Positions 20,870 through 32,400 of a stretch of 64,000 nucleotides of DNA are shown piece by piece; within the stretch, counting starts at the first letter, position 1; each line of letters starts with the position of its first letter. Origin of the DNA: Asparagopsis taxiformis. Its lineage: Eukaryota > Rhodophyta > Florideophyceae > Bonnemaisoniales > Bonnemaisoniaceae. Below the pieces are notes generated by a model. It saw nothing but the letters and a program-made list of their open reading frames with translations. It made no database searches and was not told the origin of the DNA. The translations under genes and the position numbers were made by a program. The stretch lies in contig JALQPE010002660.1 of assembly GCA_030407315.1 (NCBI GenBank), positions 1 through 64,000 on the forward strand. The letters run 5' to 3'.

Positions 20870-21635
20870 CATCTCCCGTTCCATGGACACCGCGTTGACA
20901 GAGGTGCTCAAACCAGGGAACCTGGCCACGTAAGCACGGTTGAGCTATCACTGTTTCAACAAAGTTAGTCATGTTGCAGCACTTCACAGAACACAACATT
21001 ATTTTGAAATCACTAGTTTGTACAACATTCCCATAGGTAAACGACCCATTCCGAATTCTGACTAGACATAGCAGCCACTAAACATACGTGTAAGACTTTT
21101 GAATTCCTGCTGCGGCTGGAATGCAATATGCACTATCCAAGTCTTTCCAAATAGGGGCTATCCCATACGTAGGGTACATGAAGTGAAGCTTTAAAGAAGT
21201 TTGGTCTATTTTACCTGGTAGTTTGTCTCGTCGACTTCACTTCCTAGATCATCTATATATAGACATGTAGTATACCGCGGAATGGGTCCTATGACAATAA
21301 TACTCCTAATGACCTATTGAGATTATCCTGTACGTACCTTCCCCTCTCGATATAACACATTAGAGTCGTATACGACTAAACCTACAACTATGATTACAGA
21401 AAAGGATAAATGATGCCCACTGAGTACAAAGTACAGCATACACCTTGATGTTAACGCGTTCAATGTGCTCGCATAACTTCCTCTCCAAGGTTGGGAAGTA
21501 AACGTGCGTGTATAACAGCCTCCGAGGAGGTGATGTCCCGAGCGCCCCAGGGAACTCAAGCGCTGCATATGGGGCTAATTCCGGTGCAGGTTGTTGGAAA
21601 AGCCCAAGTTCGGCGCCCGGAAGCTCAGGGAGATG
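20870..21635. other. Spacer between two family B cassettes
   Basis: About 770 bases with no supported gene on either strand. No repeat beyond the CATCTCCCGTTCCATG piece at its start. Confidence 0.6.
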
Positions 21636-21759
21636 TTGAAATTTGGTAATTTTTTTCACTCCGAAATTACTGCAGTAAAAAGTGATCTAGCAAAGTGCAC
21701 CAACCTAGATCACTTTTTACTGCAGTAATTTCGGAGCGAAAAAAATTATCAAATTTCAA
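21636..21759. repeat. Foldback repeat family B, copy 5
   Basis: Nearly identical to copy 4. The palindrome extends outward through GGAGATGTTGAAATTT and its complement AAATTTCAACATCTCC. It marks the left edge of the transposase cassette. Confidence 0.93.
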
Positions 21760-21982
21760 CATCTCCCGTTCCATGAATGATTTCTGTTTATGGGTAGTAT
21801 AGTCGTATGTTCAACTGAGCAAGGTCATAGTTAAACTATTAGACTGTAACGGTCGACTTATTCATGTTCTCCCTTTCTACAGCTTTATATCTGTGTGTTT
21901 CGTTTCTATGCTCACTACAGCAAGGCCTACACGCGGTCCCTCACACACATATCAGAGCCTGCATATTGTCTGTCATCGAGAC

Positions 21983-24900
21983 ATGGCAAGACCGAGAAAG
22001 TCTAGGACTGGCCTACGACTACGATACAACAATGTATACCCTGGTCGTAATCGGGCTCGGCGTTCGACTACCAGAACAGTTTCTGACCCTTTCTCCGTCC
22101 ATCACATGGGCTGGAGACCAATGCAAAACCCTCTTCCTCCCCCACAAATAGACCATGACAGCACTTTGAACATTCCCCAGAATCCAAATGCTATCAACCA
22201 CCGGCTCCCAGATGCAACACCCCCTTCCTCCCCTGTCCTGGATACGTCTACAACTGGGAACAATAGCTTGCATGCTATTGCTCTGGTACCCATGGATACC
22301 ACTGTCTCTCTGGAGTACGCAAAAAGCGAAGAGGGAAACACCCTGCCACCTCCAGCAGTTGAAAACCTATCCACCATTCCCGACCATTGTGATATGATAC
22401 TTCCTTCTAGGAGTGAACCTGCTTCTGCTGTTGCGACAGTTCCTACTGAATTCCATCACGATAGTTCTGACGAACCCGATGATGTATTCTCAGAACATGA
22501 TACCGTGTCGAATGATAAAGACCTGCTACTACAGGAGGAGGCAGAAGCGAAGCTCCTAATCTCTTCTCCCTTTATCATGAACACGTCCAATCCAGACAAA
22601 GCTCGCAATTACATGACACAATGGACTACGCTGTATACTGTCGCAAAGCTGACAGGCTCCACAAAAAGTACTGCCGCTAGCTTGCAGGAAGATCGTGTTT
22701 TGTTCGATTTCGCGAGAAAAGGCTCAACGAATAAACATGTTCAGCAAGGTCTGCCTCATTATTCGACAATAGTGCGTAAGGTGAGACCGTGGCTATTCTA
22801 CAATGCATGGTTGCGTTCAGAAACCGTTTATTTTCCTGTAAACGTAGAGCGCAGTGCAGCCCGTGTTGCCTCTCTCTGCAATTCTACGAAGAAGCAAGGT
22901 CGAACAAAACAAAGCTAGTCAATCAGCACCTGTACTTATCGTTCCACCAAGCGAATATGCACGAGCAGACATTACTACACCACAAATATTCGACCTTGCG
23001 TGGCGTGATAACACACAATTGGATGCTTCCGACTCGGATGAGTTACTAAGTTTCCATGGTAATGTGTGTACATCCAGGATAGGAAAATTCAGAGAGTACT
23101 CTCTGAAAGGACAAAACTATACTCTGAGGGCAGAGGAGGATAAGGATGGCTCTCCGGTTCCTGCTTTCGGGGGTAGTATTGTGGAGCTTCGAGTGATATC
23201 AGGGCGGCACGCCTCTCCTCTAGATCCTACTCTCAGTTCCCTTTTCCAACAGGAATCACTATCTTCCAGCCATGAGTCGTTCAAAGCTCTCACATCTTCT
23301 TCGTGGATTAACTCTGGTGCCGCATTTCATAGCAGGCTTTCGGTCTCCCCGCATTCATATGGGTCCGCCTTCATCCTTCAGAAAGAGTCGTTCCGGGAAT
23401 ATGCTCGGCCGGGTGATCACCTGACAGTTTTATCACCCAGTCCTGAGTGCAACCCTACTCAAAATTGTGGTATACAGTTCTTCATTGGGCTTGTCGTCAG
23501 CTCTCCCGGACCGCCAGGCCCATCACAAAAACTGCTCTTTCTCGTCAACTCTGAAGGGCATTACAAAGTTGTCGGCGGAACTCGTGCAATCAATAATGTC
23601 AAGTTATTGAAACCAGGCACGAGCCCCAGCCCCTTTCATCCTACACATCTCCGTGGGGTTCTCAGCTGCGGTACCACATACTACGTCTATCCATTTCTTT
23701 TATACTGCGATGACTTCAATGAAGCCTCTGGTAAGAAAGGGAGTGCTGGAGGATGCTATATGCTCCCAATGGGTCTTCCGCTGGACTGTCGCCGGAACAG
23801 TTCTGCTGTGCGCGTTATCGGTGTCACAGGTCCTGGTGTTAGTACAAACCATATCCTTCGACATATCTCTAGAGACATTATTCAAGGATGTACGTCGGGG
23901 TTTCGTGATGTCGATCCAGACGGCAATGAATGTCTAATTTTCCTGGACTTTATTGGTTTCGTATCGGATTATCCTGCCTGTTCTCATGTGCTGGATGTCA
24001 TGGGGCACAACGCAGACTGCCCATGCCATTTGTGTTTCTTTGTAAGAGGGGGGAAATATGGGAAGAACTCGCAGTTTGGCTACGACACCCGTTTACATTC
24101 GAGCTCTGATACACACTTTCGCACATCCGAGCGAACAGCTGCTGTTCAGTCATCGGAAAGTTCTGCAAACATCTTGAAGTATCTGGGTTTGAGAACAGTG
24201 CAAAATATCACAGACACTCCATTGCATCTCATTGAAAGACTACTTCATGAAGCTAGGTCCAAAGGGCTAGTTCCAACCGGGACACCACTCGGAAACGATG
24301 GTCTACGAATCCCTGTCGTGCCTGCTATTCTGGACCCATACCGTTCGACGTTTGTTGGAATTGACCATCTCCTCCACGGACTGGCAAAGGATGCTCTGGA
24401 CAATGCTTTTTCAAGCTTGCCTAATGATGGTGTGAGAAGGCTGGCCGACAGGTTCATGGTGGATGCCTCCGTGTATTGGGTCTCGCAAATCAGAACAAGA
24501 TATATAACTTCAACGCAGGTGAAACTCATACAATGGGAATCTCGGACAGATTTGCAGTTCTCCTCGTCGCCGAACACTGCTTCAGGTCTTCTCTGAAATT
24601 CCAATCGCAGACTACAAGGTCATCCGAAGGTAGCGGTTCAAGGTCACTCCAGGCTTCTGAAGAGCAACGCCATCTGTCCCTAGAACTTGTTCGTCTCCTG
24701 TCCTCTATATCTGCAGCTACATACTTCCTACCACGAAACAATATCGACGGTTCTGAGGCAGTACAGAGAGCTACAGGGAATTCTGCGCACAACAGTCTCC
24801 GTCGTCTGCAGCAGCTATCGAAAGAATATGCTACTCTAGTGGATGACCTGCTCAAGACTGTTCCTACCAGACAGCGGAGCACAGCGGTCTCGAAGAAACG

Positions 24901-26029
24901 GAAGATGCAGACAGAAGGTATAGTAACGAATGATAATGACCACATTGAGATGGAAAACAAGACTGCTGGATTCCGGGCAAGGAAGATTCTTGACAATAAG
25001 CCAAACTTGCACCGTCTCATTGAGGCATTTGAACACACTGTTCCTCTGCTCGGACACGCTCGCCAGGTAGCTGAGCTATCATTCGAAGCAACACATCAAC
25101 AAATGAAACGAGGTCTAGAGCATTCCGGAGGTGCTGACAGACAGTTGGATGCTATGTTAGCGGCACTCGGAAACTATTGGAAAGGAAGCCTCCATCTTGC
25201 TTTGAAAAGTTTCTCCAATTCTACTCCAGCATCTGTGGAGAGACAACGTTCTAAACGGTTTCTCCTTCGTGTTCTATTCGGACGGGAGCACTGTAAATCC
25301 ATGGAGAACCTCCCGGCTAGTACGCTGCATGACCTCTGTCAAGAACCTCTTCTCGAACATTTGAATAGGTCTTCTTTACCATTCTTCTCTTCTCCATATT
25401 CATATTACTCGTGGACAGGAGTTCCCTCTTCATTACCACAGCAGGATTTTTCCTGTGGGCAGAATTCGGATGCAGTCATGCTTCGTGGAAAACCATGCAA
25501 GGGAGCACGTCTCAGTTCTGCCCACCCTGCCTGTGCAGCTTCGCCCTCTGCTGCGTCTCGGGACTTTTCAAAGCCACAAGAAATAGCTTCTGGCTGTGTA
25601 GTACAAGCTTGCTACTCAGCTTCCCCGTCTTCTAGAATTCTACAGAAGACCTGTTCGCCTTCTTTTTGGGCTGTTACCACCGTGTTTGACCTGACTATTG
25701 ATGGAAACATTGGTTCACCTGGAAACGTTTGCATAGACGAATCTCACCAGGAAAACCTGTCTCCACCACACGCTATTGTTCTTCCAGTTATCAAGCAGAA
25801 GTCCTCCCCCACTACGTTTGCTCCGAACACCGATTCCGGCTCCTGGTTTCTCCCTCTCACTTCAGGGGTTCGTAAGGTTGGTCTCCTCCACAATTGTAGC
25901 CCTTCATTATGTTCTGTGGAGCAAGGCACTTCGAATGGAGGAATTACGCATGGAGGTCCTTCGTTTATGGATGGTGGTTCCTTCTCTATTTTCGCAAGAG
26001 CAGATGGATATCCGCCAAGGACTGCATGA
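21983..26029 (+). CDS. CACTA/Plavaka/KDZ-type transposase (copy 1)
   Basis: The encoded protein is about 1350 residues. It starts at an ATG with a basic tail (MARPRKSRTG). The middle carries the RNase H-fold transposase signature: YCDDFNE (first Asp, near 23710), then GGCYMLPMGLP, then SDYPACSHVLDVMGHNA with CPCHLC (second Asp and Cys pair, near 23970-24035). The end of the domain has SFEATHQQMKRG (Glu candidate, near 25085). These are the hallmarks of cut-and-paste CACTA-like enzymes; catalytic assignment is inferred. Two shifts break the frame: +1 near 22906-22909 (AAAA) and -1 at 24478-24480 (GGG). The split paralogue at 45.0/58.1-61.0 kb aligns through both. Foldback B copies 5 and 6 flank it. 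Confidence 0.75.
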
Positions 26030-26308
26030 TACTCTAGGGTCTAGTACATAAGCTTTTCTACCATATTACTTCCCGTAAACAAACTTCCTCATATTGTAGC
26101 GTTTCCGTCACATACATCCACCTTGACATTGGCCATACTTAAGTCCCTTGTCCCAAAACCTGTGAGACACTATGTTCTATTCTATGTAACCATCTCTAAT
26201 TCCTCGTCTATACCATTCATGCTTCTTCCAGAGCTTATCCTTTCCTTGAACTGCCTCAAGCATGAACCAGCATCCTCAGGGCGGAACGTACCACAATAAA
26301 ATTAAAGT
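26030..26308. other. 3' flank of transposase copy 1
   Basis: About 280 bases of A/T-rich sequence without a gene, leading into foldback B copy 6. Confidence 0.6.
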
Positions 26309-26406
26309 AAAATTAGGTTTCTTTTACTGCAGTAAAAACTGATCTACCAAATGCATCTTCCTAGATCACTTTTTACTGCAGTAACTAGTCATTTTTTTCT
26401 AATTTT
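26309..26406. repeat. Foldback repeat family B, copy 6 (diverged)
   Basis: Keeps TTTTACTGCAGTAAAAACTGATCT and its inverted partner CTAGATCACTTTTTACTGCAGTAA around a loop, but the outer arms are shortened to AAAATTAG and CTAATTTT. It is the right-hand bracket of the transposase cassette. Confidence 0.85.
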
Positions 26407-26472
26407 TCATCATTGGCTCCTCAGCCTGCAATACACGTTTCCGCTCACAAGCGTGCAGCTGCACGCCAGCTG

Positions 26473-26510
26473 TAATGAAATAGAACACTACCTAGTGTTC
26501 TATTTCATTA
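26473..26510. repeat. Perfect hairpin
   Basis: TAATGAAATAGAACACTA is followed at once by its reverse complement with a central CCTAG-type junction. Downstream are four copies of (GT)(C/T)CATGACG-type short direct repeats to 26560. Confidence 0.85.
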
Positions 26511-26729
26511 CGTGTTCATGACGAGTCCATCTCGAGTCCATGACGTGTCCATGACGTGTTCATAGATCATCGATGATCTGTTTCTGATTTGTCAGTACGA
26601 AAAGCGCGCGCTTTCTCACTACGCAAGTGAAATACGCGACCTCTGGGCTCACTCTGCAGCAGTATTTAAGCCTTGCGTCACGCCGGGCAACATCGCCAGC
26701 ACCTGTCGCTCGGAGCACACCACCTACGC

Positions 26730-26794
26730 AGGATGGGGCGGCGGAGTGCAATCACATCCCTACGGATGTGATTGTGCCCCGCCGCCTCCATCCT
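26730..26794. repeat. GC-rich hairpin
   Basis: AGGATGGGGCGGCG...AATCACATCC pairs with GGATGTGATT...CCGCCTCCATCCT around a CTAC loop. It is unrelated in sequence to families A-C. Confidence 0.8.
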
Positions 26795-27430
26795 ACGATA
26801 AGGTTTTCCAGCTCATTTAGTCTTTTAGCCATTCCTCCCATTCTCTTTTTCTGCGGTTCTTCGTTGTTCTTCTGCTAACATACTTTTCTGCCTTTCCTAC
26901 TTTCTGTTTCGTCTTTCTCCAGGGCTACTGTCATTACTACGTTTTCTCACTTCTAATCGAGCTTTTGGCATACCGTTTCCAGCACTAACCACTGTGTCAT
27001 CCACTTCTTTCCATCTATGTGCCAGCAGAAGTTTCTGGGTTCTCTACAATCCGCTTACTCAAGCTCTGGCTCCACTATCAACGGTATGTTCTCTCGCTTC
27101 TAACCATGCTTCTAGCGTTGATGAAGTTACATTCCTAGCACTAACCATTGATTCATCTATTCTTTTCCTTCCAGGTGCCAACAGAAATTTCTGGCTTCCC
27201 CTCATCTCTCTTTTCATGCCTATATGTATTTGTAGTTACTTTATGTAGAGCTAGTGTTTTGCCGTTTAGTATCTGCCATGGTGGCATAGTTCATAGTTCC
27301 GTAGTGCAGTGTACAGATGATCTTCATGTCGTTAAACTTTTGGCGTTAGCTGCCCATTTACCTATTCCATATCCACTACACCATATCGTAAATCTTGCGT
27401 ACCCGCTACTGGCTGCAACCTAGTCTAATT
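26795..27430. other. Non-coding, C/T-rich
   Basis: Pyrimidine-rich sequence with only short unconvincing frames. Two related pieces near 26975-27010 and 27110-27175 (GCACTAACCA...TTCATC/CCACTT, then CCAG(C/G)AGAA) suggest an old local duplication of about 160 bases. Confidence 0.5.
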
Positions 27431-27432
27431 CA

Positions 27433-28290
27433 TTGTCCCTATGCCGATTTCCATTCTACCTAGATATCGTTTCAGTCAGACCTATCCGTCCTGCAGTTTC
27501 TCCGCAAAAGTGCGATGTGCCGCCCGTTCTACCTTTCAGTTTCTACCCAGAGCGCCCACCGGTGCAACCACTCTACCCAGTGGACATGGTCCACGCCCAC
27601 TCGACGGTACAACCACTCTACCCAGTGGACATGGTCCACGCCCACCCGACGGTACAACTACTCTACCCAGTGGACATGGTCCACGCCCACCCGACGGTAC
27701 AACCACTACATCCAGTGGAAGTGAACCGTACCCATTACAGTGCTCCACGGTGGAATAATACCAGTGTCACGAGCAGGTGTTATAATAGAATATATCCGGG
27801 CTTTACACAGTACTGTAGTTTGGAAACTAACCGCGCTTTGCCTTGGGCCGTACATGCCCAGTCAATGGTCCCTTTCCAGATTATCGTTTGGCCAGTTCCA
27901 CAAGTCAGCTTGGTCACGTCCCATAAGCAAAAAGTCACCTACTCTGGAATTATTCCAATGAATACAATAATCATACTTTGGTCACCGTCCATTCAGCGAG
28001 TGCTGCTTACGCCTGGTTTCAGACACCGGACCGTCACGGTGTGCCCATTATATTTTATAGTTTATTTCTACGAATCGCTCTGCACCTTCCACCACATATC
28101 GCAGTCACGGTGCACCCCATATCCAACTATACCCATATACAGTACTAGTTCCATTCCAACAGTCCGTGCCTGCGTGACTTGGCCCGTTCTAGTCAACCCG
28201 CCGTCCTGCTCATATATGGACGTGGTTCATTTCCATCCCTACGTGTCCTTCCGTACATGGTTCAGCCATCACCTCACGGCCACACCATAG
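27433..28290 (+). other. Open frame of doubtful coding value around a 45-base tandem repeat
   Basis: An 285-codon frame opens at a non-ATG codon. It contains three and a half copies of a 45-base unit (VQPLYPVDMVHAHPT). All three frames through the repeat stay open because 45 is divisible by three, so openness alone proves little. Composition outside the repeat is unlike the other genes. I would not call it a gene without transcript support. Confidence 0.3.
27560..27740. repeat. 45-base tandem repeat
   Basis: Units begin with GTGCAACCACTCTACCCAGT and continue GGACATGGTCCACGCCCAC. Copies at 27561, 27606 and 27651 are nearly identical; the fourth at 27696 diverges after its first half. The unit contains the palindrome GTGGACATGGTCCAC. 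Confidence 0.9.
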
Positions 28291-28478
28291 TTCTGCTTGG
28301 TTCCTGCCTACTGTAAAACAAAATCGCCGTGCTGGTCTCAGCCCATGATTTTTTACATTTTTTTCGATGGGCCTTATCCAAACGTTGGGGATGGGCGTTC
28401 CGCTAAAATATGGTGACTAATTCTACTGTACGATACGGCATTTTCCATGGAATATTCTCTATTTTTGCTTATCCTGTG

Positions 28479-28580
28479 TGCCGTAAGGCACAATCGACCC
28501 GCCGAAATCAAGGTTTTTTACAATATTTTTGCTGCCCGAAATTCTACAATTTCTGGGCTGGCCAGCAATGCAATAGCTAT
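28479..28580 (+). repeat. Partial extra copy of the 29.4/33.6-kb inverted repeat
   Basis: Matches the inner two thirds of the terminal repeat at 29431-29639 in the same orientation: GCACAATCGACCCGCCGAAA, then the CAATATTTTTGCTGCCCGAA part and TCTGGGCTGGCCAGCAATGCA. It may be the scar of a related element. Confidence 0.8.
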
Positions 28581-28880
28581 CTGCTCTAAACCGATTCAAA
28601 CAAGCAGAAAGAATCCTCTCCTTCATGACGATGCTCTCGAATTGAGTGCAATGCAACGGTCTCCCTCCAAGAGAACGACAAAGCATCGTCTTTTCCAAGG
28701 CATTTCCGTACGAAAAATAATCGTAAAACATATTTGACTTTAACCTAACAGCTATCGCGAGCACCGTACTCAGCTATATTTCCTCTGTAATTTCCTTCCT
28801 CCAACCAATCAATAGCCGCTTGGTCACAGGCTTAAAAGCCTTCCACTATCTGTCCTATCCATCGAAGACCCTCGGAGGGT

Positions 28881-29198
28881 CCATCAACGGAGGTGGAGGA
28901 GGCTATGGTGGAAGCCTGGAGAACATGTGAGATGTCAGTACCCATGGATCACAAGAACATGTTGAGGTGCGGTTCGGATATTCTTTCCATTAACGGAGGT
29001 GGAGGAGGCTATGGTAGAAGCCTGGAGAACATGTGAGATGTCAGTACCCATGGATCACAAGAACATGTTCAGGTCCGGTTCGGATACTGTTGCCATTAAC
29101 GGAGGTGGAGGAGGCTATGGTGGAAGCCTGGAGAAGAATAGAGTAGTCCTATACCCATGGATCACAAGAAGACGTTGTTGGGCTCCTTTTCGAAGCCC
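28881..29198. repeat. 106-base tandem repeat, three copies
   Basis: Units begin CCAT(C/T)AACGGAGGTGGAGG and contain TACCCATGGATCACAAGAA. Copies start at 28881, 28987 and 29093. No credible gene covers it. Confidence 0.9.
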
Positions 29199-29430
29199 AT
29201 TCGTCTCTTGAATAAATTTAGCACCCAAATCATATACGATTGCCGAGTTGACACCCCGTATGTCTCGTTGGTAGAAATAGCAGGGGTTCCACCACTCAGC
29301 TGGCGGGAAGTAGTTACTGATTATATGAGATATGGCTTAGCTCCCGCCAAAACCGATAGCTCTGGGCTCAGGTTCTCCAAATGTGGTTATACGAATGTGT
29401 TCTGACAATGCTAGAAGACGAATATCTGCA

Positions 29431-32400
29431 TCCTGATTTGAATTAAAATTTGGGCTATTCTCAAAAACATGCACATGTGAACATGTTTTTGAGATGGGGA
29501 TGTGCCGTACGGCACAATCGACCGCCCAAATCGATGTTTTTTTGCAATATTTTTTCTGCCCGAAATTGTATACAATTATACAAAATGAAATTCTATAGAA
29601 TTTCTGGTCTGGCCAGCAATGCATCTGAGCTGGACATCCCCATGTCCAGTGGCCGTCCGGATGTCGCTCACCTGGTAAGCGTGATGCACCTGTGACAACC
29701 TATGTGACTGCAGTCACAGCCGCCATGGCGGCCGTGCAGTACAACCCTCAAAGACAGGGAATCACAATCTTTTTAAAATTTTTCTCTACCACGTATCTGT
29801 CACAACTTATTACCTACACCGGTTACGGGTTTCAAGACCTTTCCAGTGCTGTGTACCCGTATACTCTGTTCCGTTCGATATCAACCAGTGTTCCTCACGA
29901 AAGAGTGCAAACGTCACGAGATACGTCGTCAAATTTGACTGTCTCGCCGAGCGGTCGCCATCCTGTACCGAATTTCCACTCATTCCATTATGACGAATAA
30001 GCGCAGACGCAACAGCAATCCGATCGTTGACGACGCAACCGTGCCAATTCTGCGCGAACCCGCTAGCCCTTGGGAGGATTCTAGTGACATGGGTACACGT
30101 CGAAACGTAGGTCGCGCCGCCCGCGAAACTACTCTCGCTGGCAAAGACTTCCTCCGCCTCTTGCTGGATTTGTTCGCCCACTCAAGTTTCGCAGACTTGA
30201 CGGACAAGCCGGGAGGTTTCACATACGCGGACCTTGGCGCTTGGGTTGCGCAGGGCACAGAAGAACAATTTCTGGCGCTGCAAGGTCGACTCAGCATGGC
30301 CTTCAGCGGTCGTTCGAAGAATGCTGGAGTCGAGGCGGATGTTGCCGAAATCGTCATGGCAGAGATGAACGTTGAGCGAGCCAAGCAGATTGTTCGTCTG
30401 GCATTACCGATTGCCGAGTTTTCAAGACAGGATGAGCGTATCGGGCAATGGGTTGAGCACTGCATCCTTTCTGGGATCGTGCCGCAGACCTTCCTTATTG
30501 GATGTAACATGCTTCCTTCGCCACTACAGGCGCGCGCAGCGCGGGGAACCAAGCGCCTTCGTTCTTGCTCCACCGGAAACGTTCGAGGTATTGATGTATT
30601 TCCAAGCGTTGTCTATCATCCGAAATCACAACAAGAACCTGCCGCGTCGCCGAATAGGCGACGCGGCCGAAGAGGGGAACGAAGCCGCACGCGTCCCAGC
30701 CCATCGGAAAAGCACTAATCGAGCTTGTTACGTGGTTCAAGTTTTATACCATGCTTGGACCGATGTGGCCTTCGCCGCAAAGTTTTCCAGCTTCGAAGAG
30801 TTGATGGCGCCGTACATCATTTTCGACAGCAGTGAGCATTGGTTTGACGTGCTCGATGAAGGTCTATTCGCACCGATGGAGCAGAAGCTAGATCTCTACC
30901 ACGACAAAGCTCCCCTATCTCATCCTGATGGATATGGTGGAAAAGTAGAGACAAGAACCAGTGCGCAGCACAGTGCATTTAGGGACCTTGTGAGGAAGTT
31001 CTTCGACCGGTTGCAGTTTCTTATCGTCAACCCGGACCTGTACACCTGGCCGGAGTCCGACCGCTGGGGGGCGCTGGAAATATACTTGTCAAGCGGAAAT
31101 CCGGACAAGCTGCCAGCGTACTTTGACACCCTCGACGAAGACGTTATGGCTGTCCTCCGCCCGGCACCACAAGCCGCGGACGCAGAAAAGGTCCCCAAGC
31201 CGGTTGATGACACTCCCACTCGTCGCAACACAGGAGGGAGAGGTTTGGTTCCGTCGACAAGACACACAACCAGGCTTCAACTTGGACCTGGGAGGACCAG
31301 TCTTACTGCCCAAGGGCCGTCTCCCCCGTCACCGTCACCCCATGCGACAGAAGAGCAGGAAAGTGAAGGGCAGGCTCTCGCAAAGGACTTTCTTTCGAAA
31401 ATGAGTCAGTATTGCCGGGTGTACGACGTCCCTTTCGAAGATTTGGTCAGTGCCGACGAGAGCCGAGAACACGTGCCCATCACGGGCAACGTTCAGCTCA
31501 TTCTGACTGATCCGCCCTACAATGTTCGTCGTAAGAGGAACGATTCCAACTCTTCGTACGACAGGCTAACTGCAGAAGATATGCAGGCTAGCATCGAAGT
31601 GTTTGACGAGCTGTTGCGCCCCGGTGGCCACGGCATCGTGTTCTGCTCCGTTTTGCAGTTCTACGAATGGTTCCATTACTTGGAAACGTACAAAGGACCG
31701 CAGTCAGAAGGCCCAACCGATGCTGCTGCCAGTGATGACGGGTCGGATGAAGAAGAGGTTACGTCCATGAATTCGGACTCCGAAGCATCGCAGCACAGTG
31801 GCGAAGAAAGTGCGGATGAGGAGGAGGACGAGGAGGACGTCGTTCGGAATTCAGTTTTCTTCGTTGACGAGGTACCTCTGTTGTTTGTCCGACTACCTGG
31901 GCACCTCTATCAAATGCCGGGGCGGAAGAGGTACCAACGCATGAACATGGCAGAGGTCGCTATCCACTTCTGGAAGCGAGGTGTTCCGTTCAAGACTGGA
32001 AGCGAGATGGTGGCCTATAGGAACCACGGATACATGGACGGCACGTACCCGGCGTGGTGCAACGTCACCATCAATATGCCCGCCATCGATTCGAATGAGA
32101 TGGTGTGGCGAACAAGGAGCACAACCGGTGCTACGGTCAGAGTTCGTGCAGAGCAGAAGAGCGTCGCTCTCATGATGGAGTTGATCAGCCAGCATTCACA
32201 GCCTGGTGATATTGTTGTCGATCCATTCTCTGGCACTTTCGCAACGGGAAAAGCAGCTATGAGCTTGCCTGAGCACCGTGTTTTCGTCGGCAGTGACATG
32301 GACAAATTGTGTGTGGCACGATCGCTTCCAAAGCTGTGTGCAGTCATGTCACGTGTAATTCTTTCAAACAACACTGACATGAGGGTCACGACAGAAGCGA

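Noticed and set aside
27433..28290. A proline/histidine-rich repeat protein
   Set aside because: No ATG start, composition unlike neighbouring genes, and openness is explained by a 45-base repeat that keeps all frames open.
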